This document shows positions 1 through 12,102 of a stretch of 64,000 nucleotides of DNA, one piece after another. The position numbers were made by a program, and so were the translations under genes. The notes under the pieces were generated by a model, which was not told the origin of the DNA, did not search any database, and saw only the letters and a list, made by a program, of their open reading frames with translations. The stretch comes from Melaminivora suipulveris (GTDB lineage Bacteria > Pseudomonadota > Gammaproteobacteria > Burkholderiales > Burkholderiaceae_C), in contig NZ_CP027667.1 of NCBI RefSeq assembly GCF_003008575.1, positions 624,501-688,500 on the forward strand, read 5' to 3'. How positions within the stretch are numbered: position 1 is the stretch's first letter; every line of letters starts with the position of its first letter.

Positions 1-739
1 GGAAGCCGCCCACGGCAAGGAGGCGCAGATCCGCATCCCCAGCTGGGAGGCCTGCGACACCTGCCACGGCTCGGGCGCCAAGCCCGGCACCAGCCCCAAA
101 ACCTGCGGCACCTGCAATGGCGCGGGCGCGGTGCAGATGCGCCAGGGTTTCTTCAGCGTGCAGCAGACCTGCCCGCACTGCCGCGGCACGGGCAAGATCA
201 TCCCCGAGCCCTGCACCACCTGCCACGGCCAGGGCAAGGTGAAGAAGCAAAAGACGCTGGAGGTGAAGATCCCCGCCGGCATCGACGACGGCATGCGCAT
301 CCGCTCCACCGGCAACGGCGAGCCGGGCACCAACGGCGGCCCGCCCGGTGACCTGTACATCGAGATCCGCATCAAGAAGCACGACATCTTCGAGCGCGAC
401 GGCGACGATCTGCACTGCGAGGTGCCGGTGAGCTTCACCACCGCCGCGCTGGGCGGCGAGATCGAAGTGCCGACGCTGGCCGGCAAGGCCGCCATCGACA
501 TCCCCGAAGGCACGCAGGCCGGCAAGCAGTTCCGCCTGCGCGGCAAGGGCATCAAGGGGGTGCGCTCGTCGTATCCGGGCGACCTGTACTGCCACATCGT
601 GGTGGAGACGCCGGTCAAACTCACCGAATACCAGCGCAAGATCCTGCGCGAGTTCGACGAGTCGCTCAAGAAAGGCGGCGCCAAGCATTCGCCCTCGACC
701 GAGAGCTGGACGGACAAGCTCAAGAGCTTTTTCAGCTGA
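1..739 (+). CDS. dnaJ: Chaperone protein DnaJ, C-terminal part (5' end outside window)
   Basis: Hsp40 co-chaperone that delivers unfolded clients to DnaK and stimulates its ATPase. The reading frame is open from base 2 to the TGA at 737-739, so the J domain and G/F linker lie upstream of the window. The four zinc-binding CxxCxGxG repeats are visible in order ([32 protein letters not shown]), followed by the two beta-rich client-binding domains and a lysine-rich tail ending in KSFFS. This is the type I (DnaJ, not CbpA) architecture. A dnaK-grpE context upstream would be usual in the family but cannot be seen here. Confidence 0.97.
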   Translation, partial: EAAHGKEAQIRIPSWEACDTCHGSGAKPGTSPKTCGTCNGAGAVQMRQGFFSVQQTCPHCRGTGKIIPEPCTTCHGQGKVKKQKTLEVKIPAGIDDGMRIRSTGNGEPGTNGGPPGDLYIEIRIKKHDIFERDGDDLHCEVPVSFTTAALGGEIEVPTLAGKAAIDIPEGTQAGKQFRLRGKGIKGVRSSYPGDLYCHIVVETPVKLTEYQRKILREFDESLKKGGAKHSPSTESWTDKLKSFFS

Positions 740-843
740 GCTGCCGGCGTGCGCCGCACCCAAAGCGCGGCGCCGACAGGCACGGCTGGGCTTGCCACCT
801 ATGTGGTAACTAGAGGCGCTGATGCCGCCCTTGCGGAGAAGCC

Positions 844-1083
844 ATGAACACCTCGACCACCATTCGCATCGATCAGACCCTGTACGAGCAGGCGTGCGCG
901 GACGCCGTCGGCGAGCACCGCACCATCGCCGGGCAGATCGAGTACTGGGCCAGGGTCGGCCGCGCCGCGCTGGACAACCCCGACCTGCCGGTCGGCTTCA
1001 TCGCCGAAACGCTGGCTTCGCTGGTGTACCTGGAGGCCGTAGGGCCGCACGAGAACTTCTATCGCGACCTGAAGCGTTCGTGA
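844..1083 (+). CDS. ParD-like antitoxin family protein (orphan)
   Basis: Protein of 79 residues beginning with a ribbon-helix-helix-like segment (MNTSTTIRIDQTLYEQA) and the sequence GQIEYWARVGRAALDNPDLP, typical of the ParD-like family related to type II antitoxins. The ATG follows a GGAGAAGCC ribosome binding site. No ParE-like toxin lies next to it: upstream is dnaJ, and downstream is 166 bp of noncoding DNA and then an unrelated exported protein. A small dyad CCAC-ctat-GTGG at 795-806, about 40 bp upstream, could be an autoregulatory site, but the arms are only four bases. Family assignment is by recognition; function in this cell is unknown. Confidence 0.72.
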   Translation: MNTSTTIRIDQTLYEQACADAVGEHRTIAGQIEYWARVGRAALDNPDLPVGFIAETLASLVYLEAVGPHENFYRDLKRS

Positions 1084-1249
1084 CGTCCGGCGCTGCGGGC
1101 ACAGGCGAATCGAAACAGCGCCGCGCGGAGCCCTTGCGGCTGCGCTGTCTGGCCTGCCGTTTTCTGCGTACACGCCCCATTGCCGCGCCGGCGCGCCGTG
1201 GCTACGCTGGCTCTCCTTCGACACATCGCTCCGCCAGAGCCAGCGCGCC

Positions 1250-2374
1250 ATGCCCCTCTCATCCCGCTGCCCGGCGGCCCTCGCTTGCGGGGCGGGCAGC
1301 GCCGCCGCAGGGCTGGCCGGTCGGCTCGCGCCCATCCTGCTCCTTGCCGCGGCAGCGCAGCTTGCCTGCTCACCCGCCGCCGCCCAGCCCCGCGCAGCCC
1401 CCGCGCGCCTGACCAACTCGCTCGGCATGGTCTTCGTGCTGGTGCCGGCGGGCAGCTTCGTCATGGGAAGCGACGAGCGCGCCGAGACGCTGGCGCGCGA
1501 CTACCCGCAGCTCGAACCGCGGCGCTTCACACAACTGGACGATGAGGCGCCGCGCCACCGCGTGCTGATCAGCCGCGCCTTCTATCTGGGGCAGCACGAG
1601 GTCACCGTGGGGCAGTTCCGCCGTTTCGCCCGCGCCTCGGGCTACCGGCCCGAATCGGAGGCCGACGGCACCGGCGGCTACGGCTACAACCCCGATTACG
1701 ACCCCGCCACCACCATGCGTGGCGACGCCTTCGAAGGGCGCAGCCCGCGCTACTCGTGGCGCAACCCCGGCTTTGCCCAGGGCGAGGACCACCCCGTGGT
1801 CAACGTGACCTGGAACGACGCGCAGGCGCTGGCCGCCTGGCTGAGCGCGCGCGAGGGCCGGCACTACCGCCTGCCCACCGAGGCCGAGTGGGAGTACGCC
1901 TGCCGCGCCGGCAGCGGCGCCCGCTACGCGCACGGCGACGACCCGCAGGCGCTGACGCGCCACGCCAACCTGTTCGACCAGGACGCCGCCGCTCACTGGC
2001 CGCGCTGGCGCGCGCAGGCGCTGGCCGGGCGCGACGGCTTTGCCTTCACCGCGCCGGTGGGCAGCTTTGCGCCCAACGCCTTCGGCCTGCACGACATGAT
2101 CGGCAACGCCTGGGAGTGGACGGCCGACTGGCACGCGGACGACTACTACGCCCGCTCACCCGCCATCGACCCCACGGGCCCGGCAGACGGCGACGTGCGC
2201 GTCCGCCGCGGCGGCTCCTGGCACACCTGGCCGTTTTATGCGCGCTGCGCGTATCGCAACTGGAACACGCCGCAGACGCGCTACCCGCTGGTGGGCATGC
2301 GGCTGGTGCGCGAGCAGGAGCCACCAGCGCCCGCCGCCAGTCCCGCGAGCGGTGCTCAAACCCCAGTGCCGTGA
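1250..2374 (+). CDS. Exported SUMF1/FGE-sulfatase-fold protein (EgtB/PvdO type)
   Basis: Protein of 374 residues with a long alanine-rich signal sequence (about residues 1-45, ending near SPAAAQ), so probably periplasmic. The mature part is a formylglycine-generating-enzyme fold: LGMVFVLVPAGSFVMGS, then YLGQHEVTVGQFRRFA, HPVVNVTWNDAQALAAWLS, YRLPTEAEWEYACRAGS, GLHDMIGNAWEWTADWH and VRRGGSWHTWPFYARCAYR. True sulfatase-activating FGE enzymes carry two catalytic cysteines shortly after the GGS motif. Here that stretch reads HTWPFYAR and lacks the pair, so formylglycine generation is unlikely. A periplasmic modifying or structural role as in PvdO-type proteins is possible. No sulfatase gene is adjacent. 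Confidence 0.82.
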   Translation: MPLSSRCPAALACGAGSAAAGLAGRLAPILLLAAAAQLACSPAAAQPRAAPARLTNSLGMVFVLVPAGSFVMGSDERAETLARDYPQLEPRRFTQLDDEAPRHRVLISRAFYLGQHEVTVGQFRRFARASGYRPESEADGTGGYGYNPDYDPATTMRGDAFEGRSPRYSWRNPGFAQGEDHPVVNVTWNDAQALAAWLSAREGRHYRLPTEAEWEYACRAGSGARYAHGDDPQALTRHANLFDQDAAAHWPRWRAQALAGRDGFAFTAPVGSFAPNAFGLHDMIGNAWEWTADWHADDYYARSPAIDPTGPADGDVRVRRGGSWHTWPFYARCAYRNWNTPQTRYPLVGMRLVREQEPPAPAASPASGAQTPVP

Positions 2375-2382
2375 GCAGGCTT

Positions 2383-5958
<3,576 letters not shown>

Positions 5959-6050
5959 GCGGCGTGTGTCCGGTTGTTTCTCCCGCGGGGGATTATGGAC
6001 AGGGGCGCCTCGGCGCCACCGAGCCATGCCTGCACAGCGGGGGGCGGGCG

Positions 6051-6395
6051 TCAGCCGGGCTGGACTTCATGACGCAAAGCGCGCTCCACCAGCGCATTCA
6101 GGCTGATGCCGCAAGCCATGGCTGCGGCGGCAGCGCGTGCGTGCAGCTCCGGAGAGACGCGCACCATGAACTTGCCGCTGACGCTCTTGCGCGGCTCGAT
6201 GCCATGCTTGGCGCACGTTTGCAAAAAGAAATCTAGTGAGGCACGGAACTCGCGGCGCAACTCGTCGGGCGTCTTGCCGTAGAAGTCGGCGCCACCATTC
6301 AAGCCCTGGATTTCTCCCCGGAATTCGTCAGTCTGTGGGTTGTATTGGATGACGGCGGTGTAGCCGTCCAGCTCCATCGTGTTCATCGTGGTCAT
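6051..6395 (-). CDS. hicB: HicB-family antitoxin
   Basis: Protein of 114 residues that should bind and neutralise HicA and repress the operon. The first ~70 residues have the degraded RNase-H-like HicB fold (YTAVIQYNPQTDEFRGEIQG ... GKTPDELRREFRASLDFFL). The C-terminus (KFMVRVSPELHARAAAAAMA ... LNALVERALRHE) is a ribbon-helix-helix DNA-binding domain. The start at 6395 is favoured over the longer frame because its ATG overlaps the hicA stop (ATGA), the usual translationally coupled arrangement. Toxin-first gene order is typical for hicAB. Confidence 0.92.
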   Translation of the reverse strand: MTTMNTMELDGYTAVIQYNPQTDEFRGEIQGLNGGADFYGKTPDELRREFRASLDFFLQTCAKHGIEPRKSVSGKFMVRVSPELHARAAAAAMACGISLNALVERALRHEVQPG

Positions 6396-6649
6396 GGCGT
6401 GACTCCGTTTTGTTCCAACCAGTCGCATAGGGCTGCCACCGCGCCTTTGTCCATGTGCGGTGACGGATGCGGTTTGTGGAAAACGCGCACTTGCCCGAAC
6501 AGCACGACGGCTATGCGCGAGCCCTCTCGCCCCGCCTCGATTTCAGCCCCGAGCTGCCGAAGCAATGCCATGACCTCGTCATGCCGCACGTTTGCAGACA
6601 CCGGACGGTGAAACAGCAATGCGAGGGTTTTGGCATATTTGCGCTGCAT
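6392..6649 (-). CDS. hicA: HicA-family mRNA interferase toxin
   Basis: Protein of 85 residues with the small dsRBD-like HicA fold: HDEVMALLRQLGAEIEAGRE, then GSRIAVVLFGQVRVFHKPHP and DKGAVAALCDWLEQNGV. HicA toxins cleave mRNA under stress. In many HicA proteins the active-site histidine sits in a G-S-H motif. Here the position reads G-S-R, and histidines occur in FHKPHP instead, as I recall for a distinct HicA subgroup, so activity is likely but not certain. It is the first gene of a two-gene operon overlapping hicB by 4 bp. Confidence 0.88.
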   Translation of the reverse strand: MQRKYAKTLALLFHRPVSANVRHDEVMALLRQLGAEIEAGREGSRIAVVLFGQVRVFHKPHPSPHMDKGAVAALCDWLEQNGVTP

Positions 6650-6657
6650 GGTTTGAT

Positions 6658-6678
6658 GATATCAAATAAAGATATCAA
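6658..6678 (-). promoter_or_regulatory. Candidate HicB operator (GATATCAA tandem repeat)
   Basis: Two identical GATATCAA octamers at 6658-6665 and 6671-6678, separated by ATAAA (13-bp period), start 9 bp upstream of the hicA ATG in an AT-rich island unlike the surroundings. Each octamer holds the palindrome GATATC. Position and symmetry suit binding by the ribbon-helix-helix domain of HicB for autorepression. This is inferred; no binding data. Confidence 0.5.
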
Positions 6679-6685
6679 CACTCCC

Positions 6686-8056
6686 TCACACCCACGCGCA
6701 CTCACACGTGAAGTGCCGCAAGAACTTTGGCTGCCTGGTGATCTTCACGCCGCGAATGCTGGCGGCCTTTTCCTTGACTTCGGCGATGACCTCGGCGGCG
6801 TAGTCGAAGTGGCTTTGCGTGTACATGCGGCGCGGGAAAGCCAGGCGCACCAGCTCCATGCTGTGGTAGCTCTCGCGCCCGTCATCGCCGCGCTTGCCGA
6901 ACATGACGGAGCCGATCTCCACGCCGCGGATGCCGCCCTCCAGGTACAGCGCATTGCACAGTGCCCAGGCGGGGTAGTGCTCCACCGGCATGTCGGGCAG
7001 CACGCTGCGCGCATCGATGTAGACGGCGTGGCCGCCGGTCGGGCGCACGAAGCCGACGCCCGCGGCGTCGAGCTTTTCGCCCAGATATTCGGCGGTGCGC
7101 AGGCGGTAGCGCAGGTAGTCCTCGTCCATGCCCTCGACCAGGCCCACGGCCAGGGCTTCCAGGTCGCGCCCGGCCAGGCCGCCGTAGGTGGGAAAGCCTT
7201 CCATCATGATGAGGTTGTTCCTCACCGCGTCCAGCCACTCGTCGGAGCGCAGCACGATGAAGCCACCGATGTTGACCATGCCGTCCTTCTTGGCGCTCAT
7301 GGTGGCGCCGTCGGCGTACGAGAACATCTCGCGCACGATCTCGGGGATGGACGCGCCTTCGTAGCCCGGCTCGCGCATCTTGATGAACATGGCGTTCTCG
7401 GAGAAGCGGCACACGTCCATGATGAAGGGCTTCCCGTATTTCTTGAGCAGCGCGGCATAGGCGCGGATGTTGGCCATGGAAACCGGCTGGCCGCCGCCCG
7501 TGTTGTTGGTGATGGTGAGCATGCCGAACGGGATGCGGGGGCCGTCTTTTTTCAGCACCTCCTCGGCGCGCTCCAGGTCGATGTTGCCCTTGAAGGGGTG
7601 CAGCGCGGCGGGCTCCAGACCTTCGGCGATGACCAGATCGAGCGCGGTGACGCCGAGGAACTCCAGGTTGCCGCGCGTGGTGTCGAAGTGGCAGTTGTTG
7701 GGCACCACGTCGCCGTCCCTGGCGATGGCGGAAAACAGCACCTTCTCCGCCGCCCGGCCCTGGTGCGTGGGAACGAAGTGCGCCATGCCGGTGATGTCCT
7801 GGATCACCTTCTCCAGCCGGTAGTAGCTGCGCGCGCCGGCGTAGCTCTCATCGCCTTCCATGATGGCGCCCCACTGGCGGCTGGACATGGCGCCGGTGCC
7901 CGAGTCGGTCAGCCAGTCGATCAGCACGTCCTCGGCGCGCAGCTTGAAGACGTTGAGCCTGGCCTCCTGCAGCAGCCGCTCGCGGTCGGCGCGGGTGGTC
8001 ATGCGGATGGGTTCGATGCTTTTGATGCGAAAGGGCTCGATCAGGGTCTTGGGCAT
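6686..8056 (-). CDS. tnaA: Tryptophanase (tryptophan indole-lyase)
   Basis: PLP enzyme of 456 residues that splits L-tryptophan into indole, pyruvate and ammonia. The PLP lysine lies in SYADGATMSAKKDG near residue 254. The sister enzyme tyrosine phenol-lyase differs at diagnostic sites: this protein has FDTTRGN (Asp where TPL has Thr), GVEIGS where TPL has the phenol-binding Arg, and LRHFT near the end (His where TPL has Phe). All three match tryptophanase. Start at ATG 8056, preceded by CCGGAGCC. No TnaC-like leader or TnaB permease gene is adjacent; the gene stands alone beside the accessory cluster. Confidence 0.9.
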   Translation of the reverse strand: MPKTLIEPFRIKSIEPIRMTTRADRERLLQEARLNVFKLRAEDVLIDWLTDSGTGAMSSRQWGAIMEGDESYAGARSYYRLEKVIQDITGMAHFVPTHQGRAAEKVLFSAIARDGDVVPNNCHFDTTRGNLEFLGVTALDLVIAEGLEPAALHPFKGNIDLERAEEVLKKDGPRIPFGMLTITNNTGGGQPVSMANIRAYAALLKKYGKPFIMDVCRFSENAMFIKMREPGYEGASIPEIVREMFSYADGATMSAKKDGMVNIGGFIVLRSDEWLDAVRNNLIMMEGFPTYGGLAGRDLEALAVGLVEGMDEDYLRYRLRTAEYLGEKLDAAGVGFVRPTGGHAVYIDARSVLPDMPVEHYPAWALCNALYLEGGIRGVEIGSVMFGKRGDDGRESYHSMELVRLAFPRRMYTQSHFDYAAEVIAEVKEKAASIRGVKITRQPKFLRHFTCECAWV

Positions 8057-8269
8057 GGCGGCTCCGGTGATGGACAAAGTGCGATGGCGCGGAACATAGG
8101 CCGCAGGCGGCGGGCGTGGTGTCGGTTTTTGCCAACGCTGCGCGAAATTGCCGGGGCTGCGGCGGCGCGAACAGGCGCAGCCCGCAGCCGCTTCTGGCCG
8201 GGCACGCCGTTCACAACAGGACACAATGGCGGTCTTGCAGAGAACGGCCACATCGGAGACGCAGCAGCC

Positions 8270-9268
8270 ATGGGCGCTGAAGCAGATGCGCTGTACACGC
8301 ATTACGACAACTTGAAGATCGCACGCGATGCGCCGCCCGAGGTGGTGCGCGCCGCCTATCGCGTGCTGGCGCAGAAATACCACCCGGACAAATGGGCCGA
8401 CGGCGGCTACGCCACCGACGTCATGCAGGCGATCAACGCCTCGTACGCCGTGCTCATGGACGCGCAGGAGCGCGCGGCGCACGACGCCTGGATCCGTGAG
8501 CAGGAGCGCAGGCAGGCGCTGCGTCGCTCGCCCGGCGCAGGCGCGGATGAGCCGCAGTCCGCTGCCGCGCCCACGGCGCCCAGCTGCTGGCCGTCGCCCG
8601 AGGCGCCGGAGCCGGCCGCCCGCGCGGGCGCGCGGGCCGGCGCTGGCGCAGCGGCGCCGCTGCCTGCTGGCACGGCCGCCCGCGCGCCATCATTTGCCGA
8701 GCGCGCCGCGCAGGCGGAACGCGCACGCGCGGCCGCTGCACCGCCGCACGACGACCCGCGTGCCCACGCTGCGCCGCACGCCGCCGCCTGGGCCGGCGCA
8801 GCCGGCAAAGCCCCTGCCCCGGCGCGGCCACGCCGCCCGCGCTCACGCATCAGTCTGTTCTGGGCTTTTGCCGGCATCGCCACCGTGGCCGCGGCGGTGA
8901 CCGAGCTGCCGCAGCAAGAGGGCGCTCAACCGGGCGTACTGTCCGGCCTGCTGACACGCCTGAGGGGATCGCCCGCCGCCAGCCCTGCGGCGCTCAGCGC
9001 GGGCCGCGCCCCTGATGCCGCCTTGCCGGCGCAGGCCGCCGATGGCGCGGCGCCCCTGTCGCGCGCCGCCCGCGACGCGCAGCTCCAGCAGATTGCCGCC
9101 AGCCACCCGGACGCGCGCCAGATCGTGGCCAGCCAGGATTTCGTGCGCTGGACGCAGCGGGCCGGAGCGCGGCGGCAGACCGAGGCAGCGCGCATCCTGC
9201 ACTCCGGCACAGCCGAGGAAGTCATCGCCCTGCTGTCCGAGTACAAGCGCCAGGCCGGCCGGCGCTGA
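8270..9268 (+). CDS. Membrane-anchored J-domain (DnaJ-like) protein
   Basis: Protein of 332 residues. The N-terminal J domain (about 8-75) contains HYDNLKIARDAPPEVVRAAY and the invariant HPD in QKYHPDKW, needed to stimulate an Hsp70 ATPase. A long low-complexity Ala/Pro/Arg linker follows, then one predicted membrane segment (ISLFWAFAGIATVAAAV, about residues 200-217) and a C-terminal soluble region ending in LLSEYKRQAGRR. There is no zinc finger or DnaJ client domain, so it is a type III J-protein. A GGAG ribosome site precedes ATG 8270. It is divergent from tnaA with 213 bp between the starts. Function beyond Hsp70 recruitment is unknown. Confidence 0.8.
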   Translation: MGAEADALYTHYDNLKIARDAPPEVVRAAYRVLAQKYHPDKWADGGYATDVMQAINASYAVLMDAQERAAHDAWIREQERRQALRRSPGAGADEPQSAAAPTAPSCWPSPEAPEPAARAGARAGAGAAAPLPAGTAARAPSFAERAAQAERARAAAAPPHDDPRAHAAPHAAAWAGAAGKAPAPARPRRPRSRISLFWAFAGIATVAAAVTELPQQEGAQPGVLSGLLTRLRGSPAASPAALSAGRAPDAALPAQAADGAAPLSRAARDAQLQQIAASHPDARQIVASQDFVRWTQRAGARRQTEAARILHSGTAEEVIALLSEYKRQAGRR

Positions 9269-9285
9269 CCCCGGCCCGCGCACCC

Positions 9286-9319
9286 GCCCTCGCCATGCAC
9301 GAGGGCGCACGCCGTTTTT
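9286..9319 (+). terminator. Probable terminator after the J-domain gene
   Basis: GCCCTCG (9286-9292), 7-nt loop, CGAGGGC (9300-9306), followed eight bases later by TTTTT at 9315-9319. The stem is strong but the U-run is displaced, so confidence is moderate. Confidence 0.45.
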
Positions 9320-9330
9320 GGCAGGTCAGA

Positions 9331-9347
9331 CATCGCTGTTTGCGATG
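9331..9347 (+). promoter_or_regulatory. Candidate LysR-type regulator binding box
   Basis: Perfect interrupted dyad CATCGC-TGTTT-GCGATG containing the T-N11-A spacing typical of LysR-family boxes, centred about 80 bp upstream of the LysR gene ATG. Probably the autoregulatory site of that regulator. Confidence 0.5.
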
Positions 9348-9420
9348 GCCAAGGCCGTTTTTATGCATGAAAATAGGCCAAGCCTTCTCGACATGAGAAG
9401 AATTCCGCCCACCAACCTTC

Positions 9421-10359
9421 ATGAAACCCGAACGCAGCTTTGCTCGCCGCATTGACCTGACCTCGCTGCAACTGTTCGTTGCCGTGTGCGAGTCGGGCAG
9501 CATCGGGCGGGCGGCGCAGCAGGAGTTCATCGCGCCGTCGGCGATCAGCAAGCGCCTGTCCGATCTGGAGGCGGCCGTGGGCACGCCGCTGTTGTACCGG
9601 CACAGCCGTGGCGTCACGCTGACGCCCGCGGGCGAGAGCCTGCTGCACCACGCGCGCAACCTGCTGTTCGGCCTGGAGCGCATGCACGGCGAGCTGTCCG
9701 AATACGCCGGCGGCGTGCGCGGCCATGTGCGCGTGCACGCCAACATCTCGGCCATCGTGCAGTTTCTGCCTGAGGACCTGGGCGCGTTCGCTCGCACGCA
9801 CGGCCAGATCAAGATCGACCTGCACGAGCGCCTCTCCCCCGAAGTGCTGCAGGCCGTGCAGGAGGGCGCGGCCGACCTGGGCCTGTGCCAGGCACCGGCG
9901 GCGGGTGTCGATGCCGCGCTGCAAAGCCGCCCCTATCGCAGCGATGAACTGGTGCTGGTCGTGCCGCAAGGCCACGCCCTGCAAGCGCGGGCAGCCATCA
10001 AATTTGACGAGGTCCTGGACTGCGACATCGTCGGCCTGCACGCGGGCAGCTCCATCAGCCTGGCCATGCGCGCCGCCGCCGCGCAGGCCGGCCGGCCGCT
10101 GCGCCAGCGCATCCAGGTCACCGGGCTGGACGCCATGTGCCGCATGATCGACAACGGCCTGGGCGTGGGCCTGCTGCCCGGCCGCGCCTTTGCGCTGATG
10201 CAGGGCCTGGGCCGCCTGGCGGCCGTGCCGCTGGATGAGCCCTGGGCACGCCGCGAGCTGGTGCTGGTGGCGCGCGACTTCGCCGCGCTGCCCATGACGG
10301 CGCGGCTGCTGGCCGAGCACCTGGCGCCGCTGCCCGCCGCCCTGGCGGCGGCCGAATGA
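9421..10359 (+). CDS. LysR-family transcriptional regulator upstream of leuC
   Basis: Protein of 312 residues. The winged helix-turn-helix occupies about residues 13-75 ([40 protein letters not shown], then [12 protein letters not shown]), followed by the periplasmic-binding-protein-like effector domain. It lies 49 bp upstream of leuC on the same strand rather than divergent, so it may be cotranscribed with the leucine genes. A T-N11-A dyad at 9331-9347 is a candidate operator. The effector cannot be told from sequence. Control of leucine synthesis is a plausible inference from position only. Confidence 0.9.
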   Translation: MKPERSFARRIDLTSLQLFVAVCESGSIGRAAQQEFIAPSAISKRLSDLEAAVGTPLLYRHSRGVTLTPAGESLLHHARNLLFGLERMHGELSEYAGGVRGHVRVHANISAIVQFLPEDLGAFARTHGQIKIDLHERLSPEVLQAVQEGAADLGLCQAPAAGVDAALQSRPYRSDELVLVVPQGHALQARAAIKFDEVLDCDIVGLHAGSSISLAMRAAAAQAGRPLRQRIQVTGLDAMCRMIDNGLGVGLLPGRAFALMQGLGRLAAVPLDEPWARRELVLVARDFAALPMTARLLAEHLAPLPAALAAAE

Positions 10360-10408
10360 GACCCCGAGTTTCCTGACCCCCTCCACGACGACACGACACG
10401 AGAAAGCC

Positions 10409-11830
10409 ATGGGACGCACCCTCTACGACAAGATCTTCGACGAGCACGTCATCCACACCGAGGAGGACGGCACGGCCGTCCTCTACATCGACCGCCACCT
10501 GGTGCACGAGGTGACCAGCCCGCAGGCCTTCGAGGGCCTGCGCGAGGCCGGCCGCAAGGTCTGGCGCACCAGCTCCATCGTCGCCACGGCCGACCACAAC
10601 ACGCCCACCACCGGCTGGGAGCTGGGCTACGACGGCATCGCCGACCCCATCAGCCGCGAGCAGATCGTGACGCTGGACAAGAACATCGCCGAGCACGGCG
10701 CGGCGGCGTTCTTCCCCTTCATGAGCCGGCGCCAGGGCATCGTGCACGTCATCGGCCCGGAGAACGGCGCCACGCTGCCGGGCATGACGGTGGTCTGCGG
10801 CGACAGCCACACCAGCACGCACGGCGCCTTCGGCGCGCTGGCGCACGGCATCGGCACCTCGGAAGTCGAGCACGTCATGGCCACGCAGACGCTGCTGGCC
10901 AAGAAGGCCAAGAACATGCTGGTGAAGGTGGAAGGCCGGGCGGCGCCCGGCATCACCGCCAAGGACATCGTGCTGGCCATCATCGGCAAGATCGGCACCG
11001 CCGGCGGTACCGGCTACACCATCGAGTTCGCCGGCCAGGCCATCCGCGATCTCTCGATGGAAGGCCGCATGACGGTGTGCAACATGGCCATCGAGGCCGG
11101 GGCACGCGCGGGCCTGGTGGCCGTGGACGACAAGACCATCGAATATCTGCGCGGCCGGCCGCTGTCGCCCACGGGGGTCGAGTGGGATCAGGCCGTGGCG
11201 TACTGGAAGACGCTGCACTCCGACCCGGACGCCAAGTTCGACGCCGTGGTCGAGCTGGCTGCCTCCGACATCGTCCCCCAGGTCACCTGGGGCACCAGCC
11301 CGGAGATGGTGCTGGGCGTGGACGCGCGCGTGCCCGACCCGGACAAGGAAAAGGACGCCACCCGCCGCGGTGCCATGGAGCGCGCGCTGACCTACATGGC
11401 GCTGCAACCGGGCAAGCCGATCAGCGACATCTTCGTGGACAAGGTCTTCATCGGCAGCTGCACCAACAGCCGCATCGAGGACATGCGCGAGGCCGCCGCC
11501 GTGGTCAAGAAGCTCGGCCAGAAGGTGGCCAGGAACGTCAAGCAGGCCATGGTCGTGCCCGGCTCGGGCCTGGTCAAGGAACAGGCCGAGCGCGAGGGCC
11601 TGGACCAGGTCTTCAAGGCGGCGGGTTTTGAGTGGCGCGAGCCCGGCTGCTCGATGTGCCTGGCCATGAACGCCGACCGGCTGGAGCCGGGCGAGCGCTG
11701 CGCATCGACCTCCAACCGCAACTTCGAAGGCCGCCAGGGCGCGGGCGGACGCACGCACCTGGTCAGCCCGGCCATGGCGGCAGCGGCTGCCATCCACGGC
11801 CATTTCGTGGATATTCGGCAGTTCGCCTGA
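10409..11830 (+). CDS. leuC: 3-isopropylmalate dehydratase, large subunit
   Basis: Catalytic aconitase-family subunit that, with LeuD, isomerises 2- to 3-isopropylmalate in leucine synthesis. The 473-residue length is normal. The three [4Fe-4S] cysteines are visible: GSCTNSR near residue 348 and the CxxC in [10 protein letters not shown] near 414-417. Other aconitase signatures include [20 protein letters not shown]. The ATG follows GAGAAAGCC. It is the first enzyme gene of the leuC-(lipoprotein)-leuD-leuB series. Separate leuC and leuD subunits are normal for bacteria. Confidence 0.97.
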   Translation: MGRTLYDKIFDEHVIHTEEDGTAVLYIDRHLVHEVTSPQAFEGLREAGRKVWRTSSIVATADHNTPTTGWELGYDGIADPISREQIVTLDKNIAEHGAAAFFPFMSRRQGIVHVIGPENGATLPGMTVVCGDSHTSTHGAFGALAHGIGTSEVEHVMATQTLLAKKAKNMLVKVEGRAAPGITAKDIVLAIIGKIGTAGGTGYTIEFAGQAIRDLSMEGRMTVCNMAIEAGARAGLVAVDDKTIEYLRGRPLSPTGVEWDQAVAYWKTLHSDPDAKFDAVVELAASDIVPQVTWGTSPEMVLGVDARVPDPDKEKDATRRGAMERALTYMALQPGKPISDIFVDKVFIGSCTNSRIEDMREAAAVVKKLGQKVARNVKQAMVVPGSGLVKEQAEREGLDQVFKAAGFEWREPGCSMCLAMNADRLEPGERCASTSNRNFEGRQGAGGRTHLVSPAMAAAAAIHGHFVDIRQFA

Positions 11831-11862
11831 TCCGTTTTTTCCCACCCCACCGGAGAACTACC

Positions 11863-12090
11863 ATGAAAGCTCTGAACACTCTGCTGATCGCCGGCTTCGT
11901 TGCCACCACGCTCGTTGGCTGCAACACCTGGCAAGGCGCCAAACAGGACGCACGCGAGGCGGGTCAGGCGACCGGGCGCGGCATCGAGAAGGCCGGCCAG
12001 GCGACGGGCCGTGGGCTGGAGAAGGCGGGCGACGCCACCGGCCGCGGCATCGAAAAGGCCGGCGAGAAGATCCAGCAAATCTCCAAGTAA
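11863..12090 (+). CDS. Entericidin-like lipoprotein with 11-residue repeats
   Basis: Small protein of 75 residues. The signal peptide ends in a lipobox (TTLVGC, lipidated Cys20), so it should be an outer-membrane-directed lipoprotein. The mature part contains three near-identical 11-residue repeats (QATGRGIEKAG, QATGRGLEKAG, DATGRGIEKAG), predicted helical, then EKIQQISK. The start resembles the entericidin A/B family, whose members are stress-related lipoproteins in enterobacteria. It sits between leuC and leuD, an arrangement I recognise from other Burkholderiales, with a GGAGAA ribosome site. A role in leucine synthesis is not expected. Confidence 0.8.
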   Translation: MKALNTLLIAGFVATTLVGCNTWQGAKQDAREAGQATGRGIEKAGQATGRGLEKAGDATGRGIEKAGEKIQQISK

Positions 12091-12102
12091 GGCAGCCGTC
12101 CC

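Noticed and set aside
6686..8056. Tyrosine phenol-lyase
   Set aside because: Close relative of tryptophanase, but Asp in FDTT, EIGS in place of the phenol-binding Arg, and His in LRHFT indicate tryptophanase.
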